Shown here in pieces: positions 11,197 to 22,707 of a DNA stretch of 64,000 nucleotides. The translations under genes were made by a program, and so were the position numbers. How positions within the stretch are numbered: the first letter of the stretch is position 1; each line of letters starts with the position of its first letter. Origin of the DNA: Echinarachnius parma (Eukaryota > Echinodermata > Echinoidea > Clypeasteroida > Echinarachniidae); NCBI GenBank assembly GCA_037951105.1, contig JBAMJV010002067.1, positions 303,501-367,500 of the forward strand. Reading direction: 5' to 3'. The notes under the pieces were generated by a model that saw nothing but the letters and a program-made list of their open reading frames with translations, ran no database searches and was not told the DNA's origin.

Positions 11197-11767
11197 TTTA
11201 AAGGGATAGTTGAGCTTTGGTATAGAGGGCGCTACACAAAATAAGTTTTTGTGAGATAATGAAAAACTGAGTGTCAAATTTGAAAGAGCATAATATTTTA
11301 ATGACAGAATAAACTTTATTTGATCAAAATCGGTTCAGAAATGGCTAAAATATCCATAAACATAACCATTTGTAATAAATGTGGGGCCTCACAATTATTA
11401 GAGAATTTTGAACCAGCTGTTAAATTTTTGTTTAAATGCTTCCTCTTTTCAAAAATTTACAAAGGAGGTTTTTAAATAGTTGTTGACTAGGTCTCTATCG
11501 AATCACTATTTCAACAAAACATCACATGCACAATATTTTATTTAAAATGGATGAAACCAATGAATTTTGAGAGAGTGCCCTCTTGAGTTTTAACGACTGT
11601 TTTTTTTAATGATAACAGGCTATTTACTTAGTCATTTGTAATTTTGTATTCCTTTTGAGCATGGTGGAGTTATAACTGTTAGTTTGTAATGTAATGGTGC
11701 ATGTTTTGGTTACTAAAATTCAGTTTTACCAAAACTGTACTCTCTTTACCACAACTCAACTATCCCT
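11197..11767 (+). mobile_element. TTAAAGGG-class MITE (GATAGTTGAGCTTTGG family), copy A site
   Basis: It starts TTTAAAGGGATAGTTGAGCT and ends AACTCAACTATCCCTCAA. It interrupts 'GTATGCTGAGTT ... CTCTATAATTTAATTTG', which is continuous in copy B near 30155-30190 (empty site). A related insertion sits elsewhere in copy B, from 33238. Confidence 0.6.
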
Positions 11768-12389
11768 CAACTCAACTACGCTCTATAATTTAATTTGACT
11801 TTTTGTTGAATCAGTCAATCACTACTTTAGTTGATATAAGCACATCATGTAAATGCGCTATATAAGAATGTGCTATTACTGATGTGTCCGGTTATGTTAG
11901 CCAAACTTAGCCCCAATTTTGTAATAAAGTAATGTTTGATTAGTGTCTGTTGTTTGTTTAAGGTATGTATGTCGTAAGTTGTTTCACCTTTCCCTGCATG
12001 CATGTATTTATTACAACAAGATTGCATGATAGTGATCCATTACATTTGTCATATTCAACTAAAAATCACTTAGGAGTTCTCTTGTTTTGTTGTTTAGCTT
12101 GATGTTAACAGAAGTGTGTAATCGGTTTTTATTTTTCCTTTAGAAGTATAGTCAAAATCAATGTTTGATGAAATCTGACATTGGCAGTCCTACAGCGTAT
12201 TTTAAAACGTAATCAAGTGGGAAGCTTAGGTATTTTGACAAAACTGCATCGAAATTAGGTTCGAGTCCCAAATTAACTATTTTTTGCAATTTATACAATA
12301 GATATATTATATATTTTGCATGATTATAGGGTAAGAAATTTGTATAGTGTAAGGCTTTTAGATTATGGTATAGGATTAATAATAATAAT

Positions 12390-12750
12390 AAATAATATCC
12401 TCGATTTATATAGCGCCTATCACGGATTGAAAATCATCTATAAGCGCTTTACAATTATATTATTACCCCGGTCATCGGATACATTCTGCAATCAATCCAG
12501 CACCCAAAGTGCACGTTTTCCACTCCCTGGGGACCATTCCAGCCAAGGGCAAACTTGTGGGCGCACACAATACCAAGGAACTACGTTCCATCCTTCCGGG
12601 TACCCATTTATACACCTAGGTGGAGAGCATCAAATGTGGATAACATTTCTTGCTGAAGGAAAAGCGCGATGGGCATACCGTACTCTGGGTTCGTACTCGG
12701 GACCTCACGATTGGAATGCACGCGCTCTACCAATCTTGCCACACCATGTA
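12390..12750 (+). repeat. SINE-like dispersed repeat
   Basis: It begins with the ATATAGCGCCTATCACGG and TAAGCGCTTTACAAT motifs and continues with CCGGGTACCCATTTATACAC, CTAGGTGGAGAG and TGCTGAAGGAAAAGCGC, then a segment reading like a tRNA-derived 'CGGGACCTCACGATTGGAAT'. This layout is familiar from short interspersed repeats of marine invertebrates. The 157-codon open frame across it is not a gene. Confidence 0.5.
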
Positions 12751-13328
12751 TTAGGTTTAGCCCACCGCACAGAATACCATCCGATATGAATCCGACGAAC
12801 AACTGCGTATCTGAACTATAGCAAGACGTGCGTATTTAAAGCATGTATATAGTTCAGATCCTTATAAATAGTTCGTAGACTCGGATCAGGTCGTGAAGAG
12901 AGTGGTAGGCTATAATTAGTTATAGCCTAGTCCCACTATAGCGCATCACCTTCCGTTTCCTATCCGTTTGACATCCGGAAGGTCGCGGAAGGTATTAGCA
13001 GGAAACGAAATGATGCGGACCAAGTTCGGAATGGACTAGTAGGATACTTTTAATTCGGCTCCTTTTCGCGTGAAACGAAACGTCATGGAACCTCACAATT
13101 TGCTAGATACTGACTGTTTCACCACATTTTGGTCGAATGGGAAGGAGAAACGGTGCAGAGGGACTAGGCCATTATACATAATCCTAAAACTGGCAAACAC
13201 GAAACGAACAATCATTGGCATACCCTAAATAATAACGAGTCCGGGAATTCCCTCCTTTACACCAGGAGATGAATGGGTTCCTTTTTTAACTGAATATTCA
13301 CAAAGAAATTGTGAATAGAGTACAGAAG

Positions 13329-13690
13329 CCATGACGTCATATAAATTTTCAAATTTGAACTTCATTTTCATAAAGAGCATGGAAAATAATGTCTAAATAC
13401 CGAAAATCAATTGAATATGTTAAGTATTGGCTGAGATATACCCAACCAAATTAATTTTACTTCAATAGGCAATCAGTGTTATAGTGCACTGGTTCATAAA
13501 GTTATGAACCAGTGCACTACAACACTGATTGCCTATTCGGGAAAAAAAATCATTCGGATGGGCATATCTCAGCCAATACTTAACATATTCAATTGATATT
13601 CAGTATTTAGACATTATTTTTTATGCTCTTTCTGAAAATGAAGTTCAAATTAGAAAATTCTAAAAATAGGTGCTTATGACGTCATAGATG
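13329..13690 (+). mobile_element. ~360 bp fold-back element with a near-perfect central hairpin
   Basis: The outer arms (TGACGTCATATAAATTTTC and its complement ending TATGACGTCATAG) enclose CTGAGATATACCCA/TGGGCATATCTCAG. The centre, 13464-13537, is a near-perfect hairpin (AATAGGCAATCAGTGTT and its complement). A diverged copy of the outer family, without this core, is at 44973-45277. Confidence 0.65.
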
Positions 13691-13997
13691 ACATCACACT
13701 TCACCAGATCGTACTGTAGAATCGAGCAGAAGCTGGCAAAAACGAAACGCATAATCATTGGCATACCGCAAGGTTAGATAAATAATATGAGTCAGAGATT
13801 TTCCCTCTTTTAGTGGATGAATAGGTTTACGTTTGACTGAATATTCACAAAGAAATAGTGAATCGTACCGTGGATTTAGCAGAAGCTGTTTGCACCGCTT
13901 TGCATGGGTGAAGCAAATAGGGATTTGGCGTTTTTTAATATAGAGATATGTTATACTATGCATGTGTTTATTATTCGTATAGAATGTGTAATCTCCA

Positions 13998-14020
13998 GCT
14001 TTAAGAAGAAGAAGAAGACT
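13998..14020 (+). repeat. Short (AAG)n tract
   Basis: TTAAGAAGAAGAAGAAGACTG follows TGTAATCTCCAGC. The matching position in the inverted copy at 28561 carries the ~325 bp (TTC)n array, and in copy B (about 31870) only GGAGGAAGTAGATGAAGAG. Confidence 0.7.
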
Positions 14021-14740
14021 GATTTGTGGATAAAAACAGCCCTGTAACTAAGCCGATTATATGTTATTCTACAATTCAAGCATCACTGAATTATAACTGT
14101 AAGATGTTAATGAAAAATGCCAAGTTTTAGTTACTAAGATTATGTTTGAACAGAACTGTAATATCCCTTCAGATCAATGATATAGTTTAGTAATATAAAA
14201 TTATGAAATCATTATTTGTTTAATTTCGGGTAAAATTGCTTCGACTCAATGTGAAACTTCTAGGGATACAATCAAACAATTACAATATGGTCGTTTGCAT
14301 AACTGGTCATGTTGTTAGTTGTAGAAAAGTTAGGAAATAACTTGAAACCTTTACATCTAAGAAGTATAAACAAATCAAGGTCTAGAAACTCTAGACCCTG
14401 TACTAAATAAAAGCGTTATTCATTTGATAGGTCATTTACAATTGTGTTGATTTAAAAGGATTTATCTAGAACTTTCGTTTAATGAGATTACCCTGCATGT
14501 GTCCGTCGTGGGCCGAAGCTTTTAATAGAAATAAAATGGGTACCATTGGAATTGATTATGTAAATATACGCTTTGATTATAGTATACTTCTGAAATTTAA
14601 GAAATAACTAATTATTTTGAATATAATTAAAGTTACAGGACTGTTTTCATTAAAAAATCAGCCGTTAACACAAAAGGACACCCTTTAGATACCTCCAGTT
14701 TCAACCATTACATTCTTTATTTTCAACAATGTAAATGTTA

Positions 14741-15341
14741 TCGGAAAAGATATCGCTAGTGATATTCGTTTGTCTCGCAATGTGGTCAACAAGGAATCTT
14801 AAGAGATCACGACGTTTCGTGCGCCGCTGCAACACTTCGTCAGGTGTGATACAAATGTAATGCAAGCAAGGGAATATATACCCCACGGGTAGCGCAGCGC
14901 GCTACGCCGTATGAGCGAGAACGCTCCTAATTGGTCAATAACGGACAAGGCCTATTGGTCGGTGCGCACGGGCGCTCGACCAATCAGCGGACCGGTTGGC
15001 TGGCTCGCCTGCTCGACGGGAACAATGGCGTGTTCAACCAATCATCGGGCCGCTAGCTCGGGCTGGCCTATTTGGCGGAATCAATGGCGTGTCGGTGCCG
15101 GATGTTCGGGCAGATTCATGGGCCGCTGTCTCGGCTGGCCTATTAGGCGGAATCAATGGCGTGTCGGTGCGGGCTGTTCGGGCAAATTCATGGCGGCGTA
15201 TCGTACGCATCCAAAACTCGGGGAAGTCGATCCCGTTGTCTCTATTGAAATTGTTGGGATTCAGGCGGATATTGATAGCTTCCTTTACCCTTCGTGTGTA
15301 CCAATGCCGTTCTTGGGAAAGGCATTGAACCCCGTCCCAGT
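14741..15341 (-). mobile_element. Penelope-like retroelement fragment (3' end), copy A only
   Basis: Read on the minus strand, a frame from 15381 downward contains HWYTRRVKEAINIRL, NPNNFNRDNGIDFPEFW and MRTIRR, typical of the C-terminal GIY-YIG-adjacent region of Penelope-like elements (the start lies in flank). Downstream on that strand are ~75 bp direct repeats (15063-15200) and the phrase CACCTGACGAAGTGTTGCAG then GCGCACGAAACGTCGTG, also typical of such elements. Copy B has the uninterrupted site GTAAATGTTATTCAATAGAG at 34274. The insertion is therefore younger than the duplication, truncated and non-functional. Assignment to Penelope is by recalled motif resemblance. Confidence 0.6.
15061..15200 (+). 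repeat. ~75 bp direct repeat, 2 copies plus a partial, inside the retroelement fragment
   Basis: GGCCTATTTGGCGGAATCAA at 15065 recurs as GGCCTATTAGGCGGAATCAA at about 15138, both followed by TGGCGTGTCGGTGC. A weaker first copy is near 15000-15060. Open frames in both directions reflect the repeat, not genes. Confidence 0.75.
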
Positions 15342-15564
15342 CATTCAATAGAGAGATTATCAACGACAGTTTTGAAACCATGTTGGTACATTTTTTAAAT
15401 GTGAAGGAATTTTAACTATTTTCTTGAATTATTGAATAAAGGTTAGTCCCCAACATTTATTCAAGGTTTGTTGAACCATTGTCAACTTTTATTGGATGCT
15501 GGAATGTTGAAGTCGATTATGAGCTATTAACACTGTCATTTTATGTCCCTTTTTTACCATGCAG

Positions 15565-18500
15565 TTTCCTTTTGGAGATGGGTAACGAGTTGAACACCGT
15601 TGGAGGGGCGGTAGCCACGGCTGCGACGTCCGTAGCTGCAGGGGTGACCCTGGGCCAGGTCGGAGCCCTCAACGACGCCGTGGTCGAGTGTGCCAAGTTC
15701 ACCACTGATGCGGCCTCAAAGACAGTCGTCCGACACGTTGGCGAAACCGTCGGCACGGCCGCGGTCACGGGGGCATTCGCTGTCGCTGCTGGCGCCACGT
15801 TCGGGCAGGTGGAGGAACTGAACGACGCCGTCGTAGACATGGCCAGGAGGACCGCCGACTCTGCTGCGGTGTCTGGTAAGGTGATGAAGGAATCTGCCCA
15901 ACGGGTGGTAGAAGGCGTGCCCGTGGTCGGCCACATCAAGGGCGGGATACACTACGCGCTGGGCGACCTCGAAGGAGCGGATAGAGCGATGAAGAGTGCC
16001 ACACGGTCAACGGGTTTCATCGCAGGTGGTATCGTGGGGGCTCATGCGGGCCCCGTTGGGATGATTGCAGGTGGGTTTGCAGGTGCAGCGGCTGCCGATG
16101 GCATCACAACCGGTGTCGAGACGGCCGTGAAAGGCAAGTATACACCTTCTGGACAGATAAAAGCCTGGACGGACACTGTAACGAAGAACAAAGATGCTAA
16201 GCCAGATGTTATTGCGGATGCTGAAGATGGTTTGATGATCTCAGCTGCCAGGGAGGATGGAGCAGATGCCTCATCTAGGGAGGAGGAGACTGCTACAGGA
16301 TTGGGAGAGGCAGCCGCAGCTGAACAAGCCTCAAGCGAATCGGATGAGGCCAGTGAATCTGGCTTCGAGAATAGCGTTTCTGCTTCGAACGAACCCATGG
16401 TTGAACGAGATGCAAACGGACCTGTATCGAATGATGTATTTTCTGCTGCAAACGTCCCAATGGCTGAACAAGAAAACGATTCTCATGGCCCCGAAGTAGC
16501 GGATGAATCGCTTCCGGAAAACGCAAGCACTGCTCTCAATCAATCTGTGTCTAGACAAGAGAATGGGGTCATCGACGAATGTGCTACGAAAGATGAAAAC
16601 CCTGCACTTCACTCTTCTGTGGCTGAAAATGCAACGGACTCGAAAAGCTCTGAGCTCTCGGGTGAACTTCTCCAAAAGAATGTATATCCTCCTTCGAAAG
16701 AATCCAGTTCTGAACCGGGGGAGATGGACTTAAGTTTCTCGGACGGCACGAACGGGTCTGACCCCAGTGTTGTAAGTCCCACTCTGAACCGATCTCCATC
16801 TGAACAAGAAATCGGGGTAACAGATGAATGGGGTGCCTGGACAGACAGCACACAAGGGTGGTCGATTGGCGAAGAAGATAGGCCCATTGCATCAGGTGGA
16901 TCATCAAGCACTCCAGATGACATAAAGGCGGATTCGAAAGGCTCCGATATCGAAAATGAAGATGTCCCGAATAAGGAAAATGTTGCTTTCAACCCGCCAT
17001 CTTCGGATGAACAAGAGGCGGACAGAGATAGTTTTGAAAGTAAAGAAGAAACAGATGCTGCAGAGAAACCAGGCAGCAACGGGATTAATACAGATCGGTC
17101 GAAAGACGAGGCGGAACGACTCGATGCTTCTGAGGGAACACCGAGCGTCTCGAGTGACATGTTTCAGGAAGAAAATGATGTTTATGGCCATGAGAATCAA
17201 CAGGCAAATGGAGAGCATGGTGAAGCTGCAAAAGAAGATACCTGTTCAGCAGAAACAGACGTCACTGCAGATCAGATCATTGAAGAAGACGGTAAACCCA
17301 CTGGATTAGAGAGATCATCAGGTATCCCTAATGACACGGTTGAGGAACAGACGGACATTGAAACGGTTGAAGAACAGAAGGAATCAATTTGCCCAGAAGT
17401 TGGAAACGAATCAGTCCCAAGTCCCGTTACAAATCCTACTTTGAACGGACTAATGACTGAACAGGTGCCTCCAAAAGCAAGCGAAGTTGTGGGGGAAACG
17501 GTTTCAACGGAAACAGACGACACTGCCGATCAGATCGATGAAGAAGAAGCAGTAGGTACACCCACTGGATCGGAGAGGTCACTAAGTGCCCCTAGTGAAG
17601 CGGTTGAAGAACAGACCAACATCAGTTGCCCAGAGGTTGAAAACGAATCAGTCCCAAGTCCCGATACAAATCCTACTTTGAATGGACCTATGACTGAACA
17701 AGTGCCTCTGAAAGCAAGCGAAGGAAATGGTGAAGTTGTGGGGGATACAGGTGCAGCAGAAAAAGACGGAACTGCAGATCAGACCAATGAAGAAGAAGAT
17801 ACACCCTCTGGATCCAAGAAAGCATCAAGTGTCCTTCGTAAAACGGTTGGAGAACAGACGCACTCAAATTGTCCAGAAGTTGGAAACGAATTAGTTCCAA
17901 GTCCCCATACAAATCCTACATTGAACGAAACATTGGCTGAACAAGTGCCTCCGGAAGCAAGTGTAGGAAGTGCTGTAGTTGTAGAAGAAACTGAATCACT
18001 GGAAGCAAACAACGCAGATCGGTCGAACGAGGAAGAGTTCAAGCCCGTTGGACTAGAAGACTCATCAGGTGGCTCAAGTGACATGGCTGAAGAACAGACG
18101 GGTTCTGTTGTCCCTGAGGTCGAAATGGTCGCCGAGGTCGAGGTCGAAATTGGAGCTGTCCCGAGCGATATCAACCTCGCTTCGAACAACTCAACTGTTA
18201 CGCAAGAGCATCAAACAGGCATAATTGCGACAGACATGACGGAAGTTAACAGCAGCCCTACAGGCCGGGCGAGTGACGAAGAAGATAGACCCATTGAATC
18301 CGAGGAAGCTTCACTTCAATCAAGTGACATGGCTGAAGAACAGACAGGTTCTAGTGTCCCTATGGTGGAAACTGTAGCTGTCTCGAGCGATACAGATCTT
18401 CCCTATACAGAATCAATGGTTGTGCAAGAGCACCAGGAAGGCGACAGTGAAGCTTCAGAAGAGATCAATGGGGCAGATATGACGGAGGCAAACAGCAGCC

Positions 18501-19036
18501 CTACAGATCGGGCGAGTGACGACGAAGCAAGACCCATTGGATCAGAGGAAGCTTCACTTGAATCAAGTGACATGGCTGAAGAACAAACAGATTCTATTGT
18601 ACCTGAGGTCGAAATTGAAGCTGTCTCGAGCGATACAGATCTCGTCTTTAAAGAATTCATGGTTGTACAAGAGCACCAGGAAGGCATCGATGATGCTGCA
18701 GAAGAGATAACAAGCGACTTGGTTCAAGAACAGACAGATTCGATTGTCCCTGAGGTCGAAGTGGAAACTGTTCCAAGGCCAAGCGATAGTGATACCAATC
18801 TCACTGTTGAAGAACCAATGGTTACGCAAGAGCACCAGGAAGGAAACAGCGATGCTGCGGCAGAAATGTATGCGACAGAAACGTCGGAAGTAAACATCAC
18901 TACTACCGACCGGGCTAGTGACGAAGAAAGTAGACCCACTGAATCCGAGGAAGCCTTGATAGATTCAGGTGATGGTTCCTTGACTTCCTTCAGTACCTCA
19001 AACGCTGCACCTAGCAATCTCTTTCTGAATGACTGA
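15565..19036 (+). CDS. Paralogue A: glycine-zipper/50-residue-repeat protein with long acidic repeat tail (1152 aa)
   Basis: The exon starts at 15565 after a TTTTTTACCATGCAG acceptor; the coding start chosen is ATG 15578 (protein MGNELNTVGG...). The frame is open for 33 more codons upstream, but that part lies before the acceptor. Residues 8-98 are two 50-residue repeats (AAGVTLGQVGALNDAVVECA at 20-39, AAGATFGQVEELNDAVVDMA at 70-89). Next come VVGHIKGGIHYALGDLEGAD (116-135) and a Gly/Ala zipper, GFIAGGIVGAHAGPVGMIAG (146-165). From about 215 to the end it is acidic, Ser/Thr/Glu-rich and repetitive, with ~80-residue units (EEQT, PEVE, QEHQEG, DRASDEE). Gly2-Asn3 makes N-myristoylation possible (inference). 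No signal peptide or catalytic motif. I know of similar uncharacterised proteins in invertebrates but no established function. Confidence 0.85.
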
Positions 19037-19185
19037 AACAGTGATGTAGCGTCGCGTGACCATATATGACTTTTTGGTTGGGAGTGGCACGAATTCTCGA
19101 AATGTTGCTCTTATTCTTTTTTCCGATTGTTTTTTTTAAATCTATGTATTCGCGGTCACGACAGCCATGACACTCTTTAAAGCAT

Positions 19186-19191
19186 AATAAA
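19186..19191 (+). terminator. AATAAA polyadenylation signal, paralogue A
   Basis: AATAAA lies about 150 bp after the stop codon, within AAAGCATAATAAAACCC. It is the first such signal downstream. Confidence 0.5.
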
Positions 19192-19375
19192 ACCCTTGAA
19201 TTTGACTCGAATTCATGAACCAGTGAAATATTTACTCCTGAATAATTGAGGTATATACCCTAGTAGAATGAAGTGCTCAAACTTAAGAAGACCATCCATA
19301 TAGATTGAAGGAGAGAAACTTTTAAAAAAGGCGTTTCATTATGTCAGAAATATTTGACTCTATATGGGATTTTCT

Positions 19376-19468
19376 TTAACCCGTTCAGGACTGGTCCCCA
19401 AAATACTCGGGCAAGAGTATATGGAGAATGTATGTTATAGCAAAGTCAGTCCGTCCTGAACGGGTTAA
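19376..19468 (+). mobile_element. 93 bp piggyBac-like MITE (TTAACCCGTTCAGGACTGG family)
   Basis: TTAA-bounded, with termini TTAACCCGTTCAGGACTGG and GTCCGTCCTGAACGGGTTAA. It is nearly identical in length and sequence to 25824-25916. Not present 3' of paralogue B. Confidence 0.75.
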
Positions 19469-19870
19469 TATAGGTTTTCCCGCTCAATTTGACACTTGTT
19501 TCAATCGAATTCATTAAGGGTCGTTCAAATTCACGTATTGCCGCGTAATCGTTGGTATCGGTCTTTCCGAATAAGTGCAAAAAAATTCATGCATACGCAA
19601 ACGGTTTCGTGAATAGACACGATAGTTCATTTATGGGCAATCGAATTCGCGAATGTACAGTAGCGCCAGCGTGAACTACGTGCGATTTTGAATGACCATT
19701 GATGAAAAGGTATGCTCTTTGTTCAAATTCACTTGCTCAGACGTGATTTTGAACGACTATTTACGAATTCGAATGCTGCTTTGACACGGCGAACGCAAAT
19801 CGCGCGAATTCGTTTGCTCCTTATATCAATTTGATTGTCATAATCGCGAAATTGAGCGGGAAAACCTATA
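19469..19870 (+). mobile_element. ~400 bp fold-back element, copy A only
   Basis: The ends TATAGGTTTTCCCGCTCAAT and ATTGAGCGGGAAAACCTATA are perfect inverted repeats. The interior carries repeated CGAATTCG-type and GTTCAAATTCAC blocks. It directly abuts the TTAA MITE at 19376-19468. Confidence 0.7.
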
Positions 19871-20346
19871 CATCTTCATTCTCTGTGGAACCAGTCAAAA
19901 CAAAGACTGAATTTGAGGTCTAGCGTTTGATGATCTGTTTTAACGTAGATCAGATAATCGAGCGGTCCTAGGATGTCGAGGGGAAATTAAAGTTGGCATG
20001 GTAAACAGGAGATCAAGTTGTCTCTATCCTCATAATTAAGACACTATAATGAGAAGCGATTCATTTTAAGAATATATTTTGACGATCAATTTAAAAATTG
20101 AAAATATGTACGACTGAAATTCAACTATTCTTTGTCCGGAATGTATTTTTCTACTTTAACTTTTTGTTTCCCAAGCAGAAATTAAACGCAATAGTATAAA
20201 GTATAACATGCATAAATAGGCTACGTGTCAATTTATATCCATTCTAGTTTTAGTCTTATATTTAGTTTAGACGATGATTCATGTGTTCTATAATTGTCTC
20301 CAAATTGCCATAAGTTGATGGAAGTATATGAATCTTACTACAGCTA

Positions 20347-20985
20347 CACTGGGCCCAAAAAGAAACTTATATTTTTTCACATGATCATATCTTAAAATCA
20401 TGTGCATCAAAATTAACCAAAATGACACACAGGATTACTTAAATACTCTACTCTAAACACATGTCAGTAACCAAGCAGCTGCCCAACTGACACAACCACA
20501 AAAAGCACTGACATGGAACAACTTCCGGAACCACATGTCACAGTATAAGGGACAATCAGCCTGTTAATGCACACACGTAGAGCAGCTCTACAGGAAGAGA
20601 GGAACAATCTCCCCAAGCCTGTATCAGAAACCTGGTGGACAGCATGCGTATCAGATGCACTGAATGATTCCAAGCCCATGGTGGACACACCCACTATTGA
20701 TGTCTGTGTTTGGGTAACAGACATTACCTTAATTTAAATTTGTTTTGACTTCCTCACCTGCCTTAAACTCTGTTTCCAAAATGTCCAGGCTGTGACATGT
20801 GATACAGCTAGCGGTTCCATGTCAGTGCATTTTCGGTTATGTCAGTAAGGTAACCGTTTTGATATTGACATGTCATTGGAGTAGGGTATTTAGGTAATCC
20901 TGTGTGTCATTTTGGTTAATTTTGATGGACAGACTTTCAAGATATGATCATGTGAAAAAATATAAGTTTCTTTTTGGGCCCAGTG
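20347..20985 (+). mobile_element. Non-autonomous Tc1/mariner derivative, copy A only
   Basis: It is flanked by TA on both sides. Inverted repeats of ~110 bp start CACTGGGCCCAAAAAGAAAC and end GTTTCTTTTTGGGCCCAGTG. It retains the 3' end of a Tc1 transposase gene (20580-20700). The matching copy B position (about 37620) lacks it. Confidence 0.75.
20580..20700 (+). pseudogene. Tc1-type transposase C-terminal remnant
   Basis: Frame from 20623: IRNLVDSMRIRCTE, stop, then FQAHGGHTHY and a terminal TGA at 20698-20700. Just upstream, shifted by one frame, is LQEERNNLPKP. These match the familiar end of Tc1 transposases (a 'LQEEWN..P' then 'IRNLVDSM..R' then 'GGHT-Y' series). A frameshift, an internal stop and loss of the catalytic domain make it a clear pseudogene. 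Confidence 0.65.
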
Positions 20986-21230
20986 TATATTCTTTAAACA
21001 AAAAGGCAATAAGCGAGTATGTTTAATATATAAATCAATAGACAAGAGGGGAAAGCCTTCATAAGTTTATGTTACAATGTGTTTTGCAAATTTGTAGTTT
21101 TATTTAATTCCTTTCGCACGTCTTAGACGGGTACATTAGTGTAAAATAATGTAAAACAAACATGGTTGACTGATTTTTAGGATACTCGATTTAAATCATT
21201 GGCAATTGAGAGACTGCTGAAACCGCTATA

Positions 21231-22205
21231 CAGAGTGAGTCAGAAAAAATGTCCCATCTTTAAAAAGTTGTCTTGTTTGAAGTGTGAACATTTAATCATG
21301 GGTTTTATGATATGCCTTGGTAAAGTTATCCTCCCAGCATATTTCGGTGCCCTTTTCATTTAAATATCTGCACGCATGACTGAACAAAGACAATCTTTAA
21401 AAGACTGCAAAATCACACTTGCGCCAAGTGGTTGGGTGAGGAATAAAACAGTGTTTTGAGCAAAGACAGTCAGACAGATAGACACACACACCCACACACA
21501 CACGCACACAGTAAAACTTGTTTCATAATGTTTCTGATTAAGCATTGATTTTTAACAAGATCGCTGCATATTTAAGCGGCAATTCCCTGACAATCTTTCC
21601 CCTAACACATTCACCACCACCACCACCATCATCATCATCAAGTGCACATAAATCCAATGTGCTATCTCAATACGTTGGTACAATAACAATAAACATGAAT
21701 CTCGTTTTGTATTTTTGTAACTAACAATGGCAATTTACAATGGATATCTGTGATTGTGCAGTACTTGCCACCAAAGGGTTTGCCTGATTTGGCAGCAGTT
21801 AATTATGTTGAGACCTGTTTGAGTAGGACAAGTACTGGAATTATGGTTTGTCCTCAGTTCACCCCCCAACAGAGATACTTTTTGGTCACCAAGTATGCAA
21901 GAACTTAGAGTGTAACATAAGTGTTGCAAGGGTTATGCCGCCGTTATCCCTATGTTCGGTGTCCCAGCAGTAAAAGTTATAAATTCTTTCACAATTTGTT
22001 GTATTCCTCACCCAGCCACTTGGCCCAAGTGTGATTTTGCAGTCTTCTAAATATTGTCTGATGTTCAGTCATGCGTGCAGAGATTTAAATGAAAATGATA
22101 CCGAGATATGCTGGGAGGATAACTTTACCAAGACATATTATAAAATTCATTATTAAATGTTCATACAACTTTTAAAAGATGGGACATTTTTTCTGACTCA
22201 CTCTG
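21231..22205 (+). mobile_element. ~975 bp mariner-like MITE with ~215 bp inverted repeats, copy A only
   Basis: It is flanked by TA, with ends CAGAGTGAGTCAGAAAAAAT and ATTTTTTCTGACTCACTCTG. The arms stay recognisable for about 215 bp (CCTCCCAGCATAT, GACTGCAAAATCACACTTG). The centre has (CA)n near 21482-21510 and (CCA)n(TCA)n near 21613-21641. No transposase. Confidence 0.75.
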
Positions 22206-22707
22206 TATATTGTAAATAAATAGATTTGTATTTTATTAAAACAATAGTCAATTGATGTTGAGGGCCAGCGGGCGGATTGAAATCATTGATCAAAATCGCG
22301 ATTTACATCAATAATGTTCATGTCTTTGCTACATAGTATCGGTCTTTCTCTTTGACTGAAATTTGATTATATGAAATGTACTGTAGTTGTTAAAATGTGT
22401 TAATTTGTTTAAATATCACGTAACTTCATGTATGATTTCCTGATGTATATCAGGGAATAACTTACATTGATCTTTGTACATATTTTTGTTATGATTGAAT
22501 AAAGTGTTTCCTTCCCAAACATTGTTTTGACACACATTGAAGAAATACAGATGAAATTTACTACAAAGACTAAAGACAGTATGTACATAATGAAGCATTT
22601 TACCATATGTATGCATTTGTATATATTATATTAGTTCTGTCTGTATATAATCTGAACCGCACCCTGAATTGGCGCATTATAAGACTGATTAGTTATATAG
22701 TGTTATT

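Larger units (their letters stand above)
10442..15564 (+). other. Candidate intron 1 of paralogue A
   Basis: It runs from the GTAAGATCC donor to the TTTTTTACCATGCAG acceptor. It holds G and C homopolymers at about 10482-10504 and 10779-10804, and the separately listed MITE, SINE-like repeat, fold-back and Penelope-like fragment. No internal coding exon was recognised. Confidence 0.4.

Noticed and set aside
12316-12789. 157-codon + strand frame
   Set aside because: It coincides with a SINE-like dispersed repeat whose motifs explain the sequence.
14911-15351. 146-codon + strand frame MSENAPNWSITDKAYW...
   Set aside because: It lies across the 3' end of a minus-strand retroelement fragment with direct repeats; no independent coding evidence.
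15479-15577. Upstream in-frame extension of paralogue A (33 codons before MGNELN)
   Set aside because: A strong 3' splice site lies 13 bp before the chosen ATG and the same arrangement is kept in paralogue B, so the extension is probably intronic.
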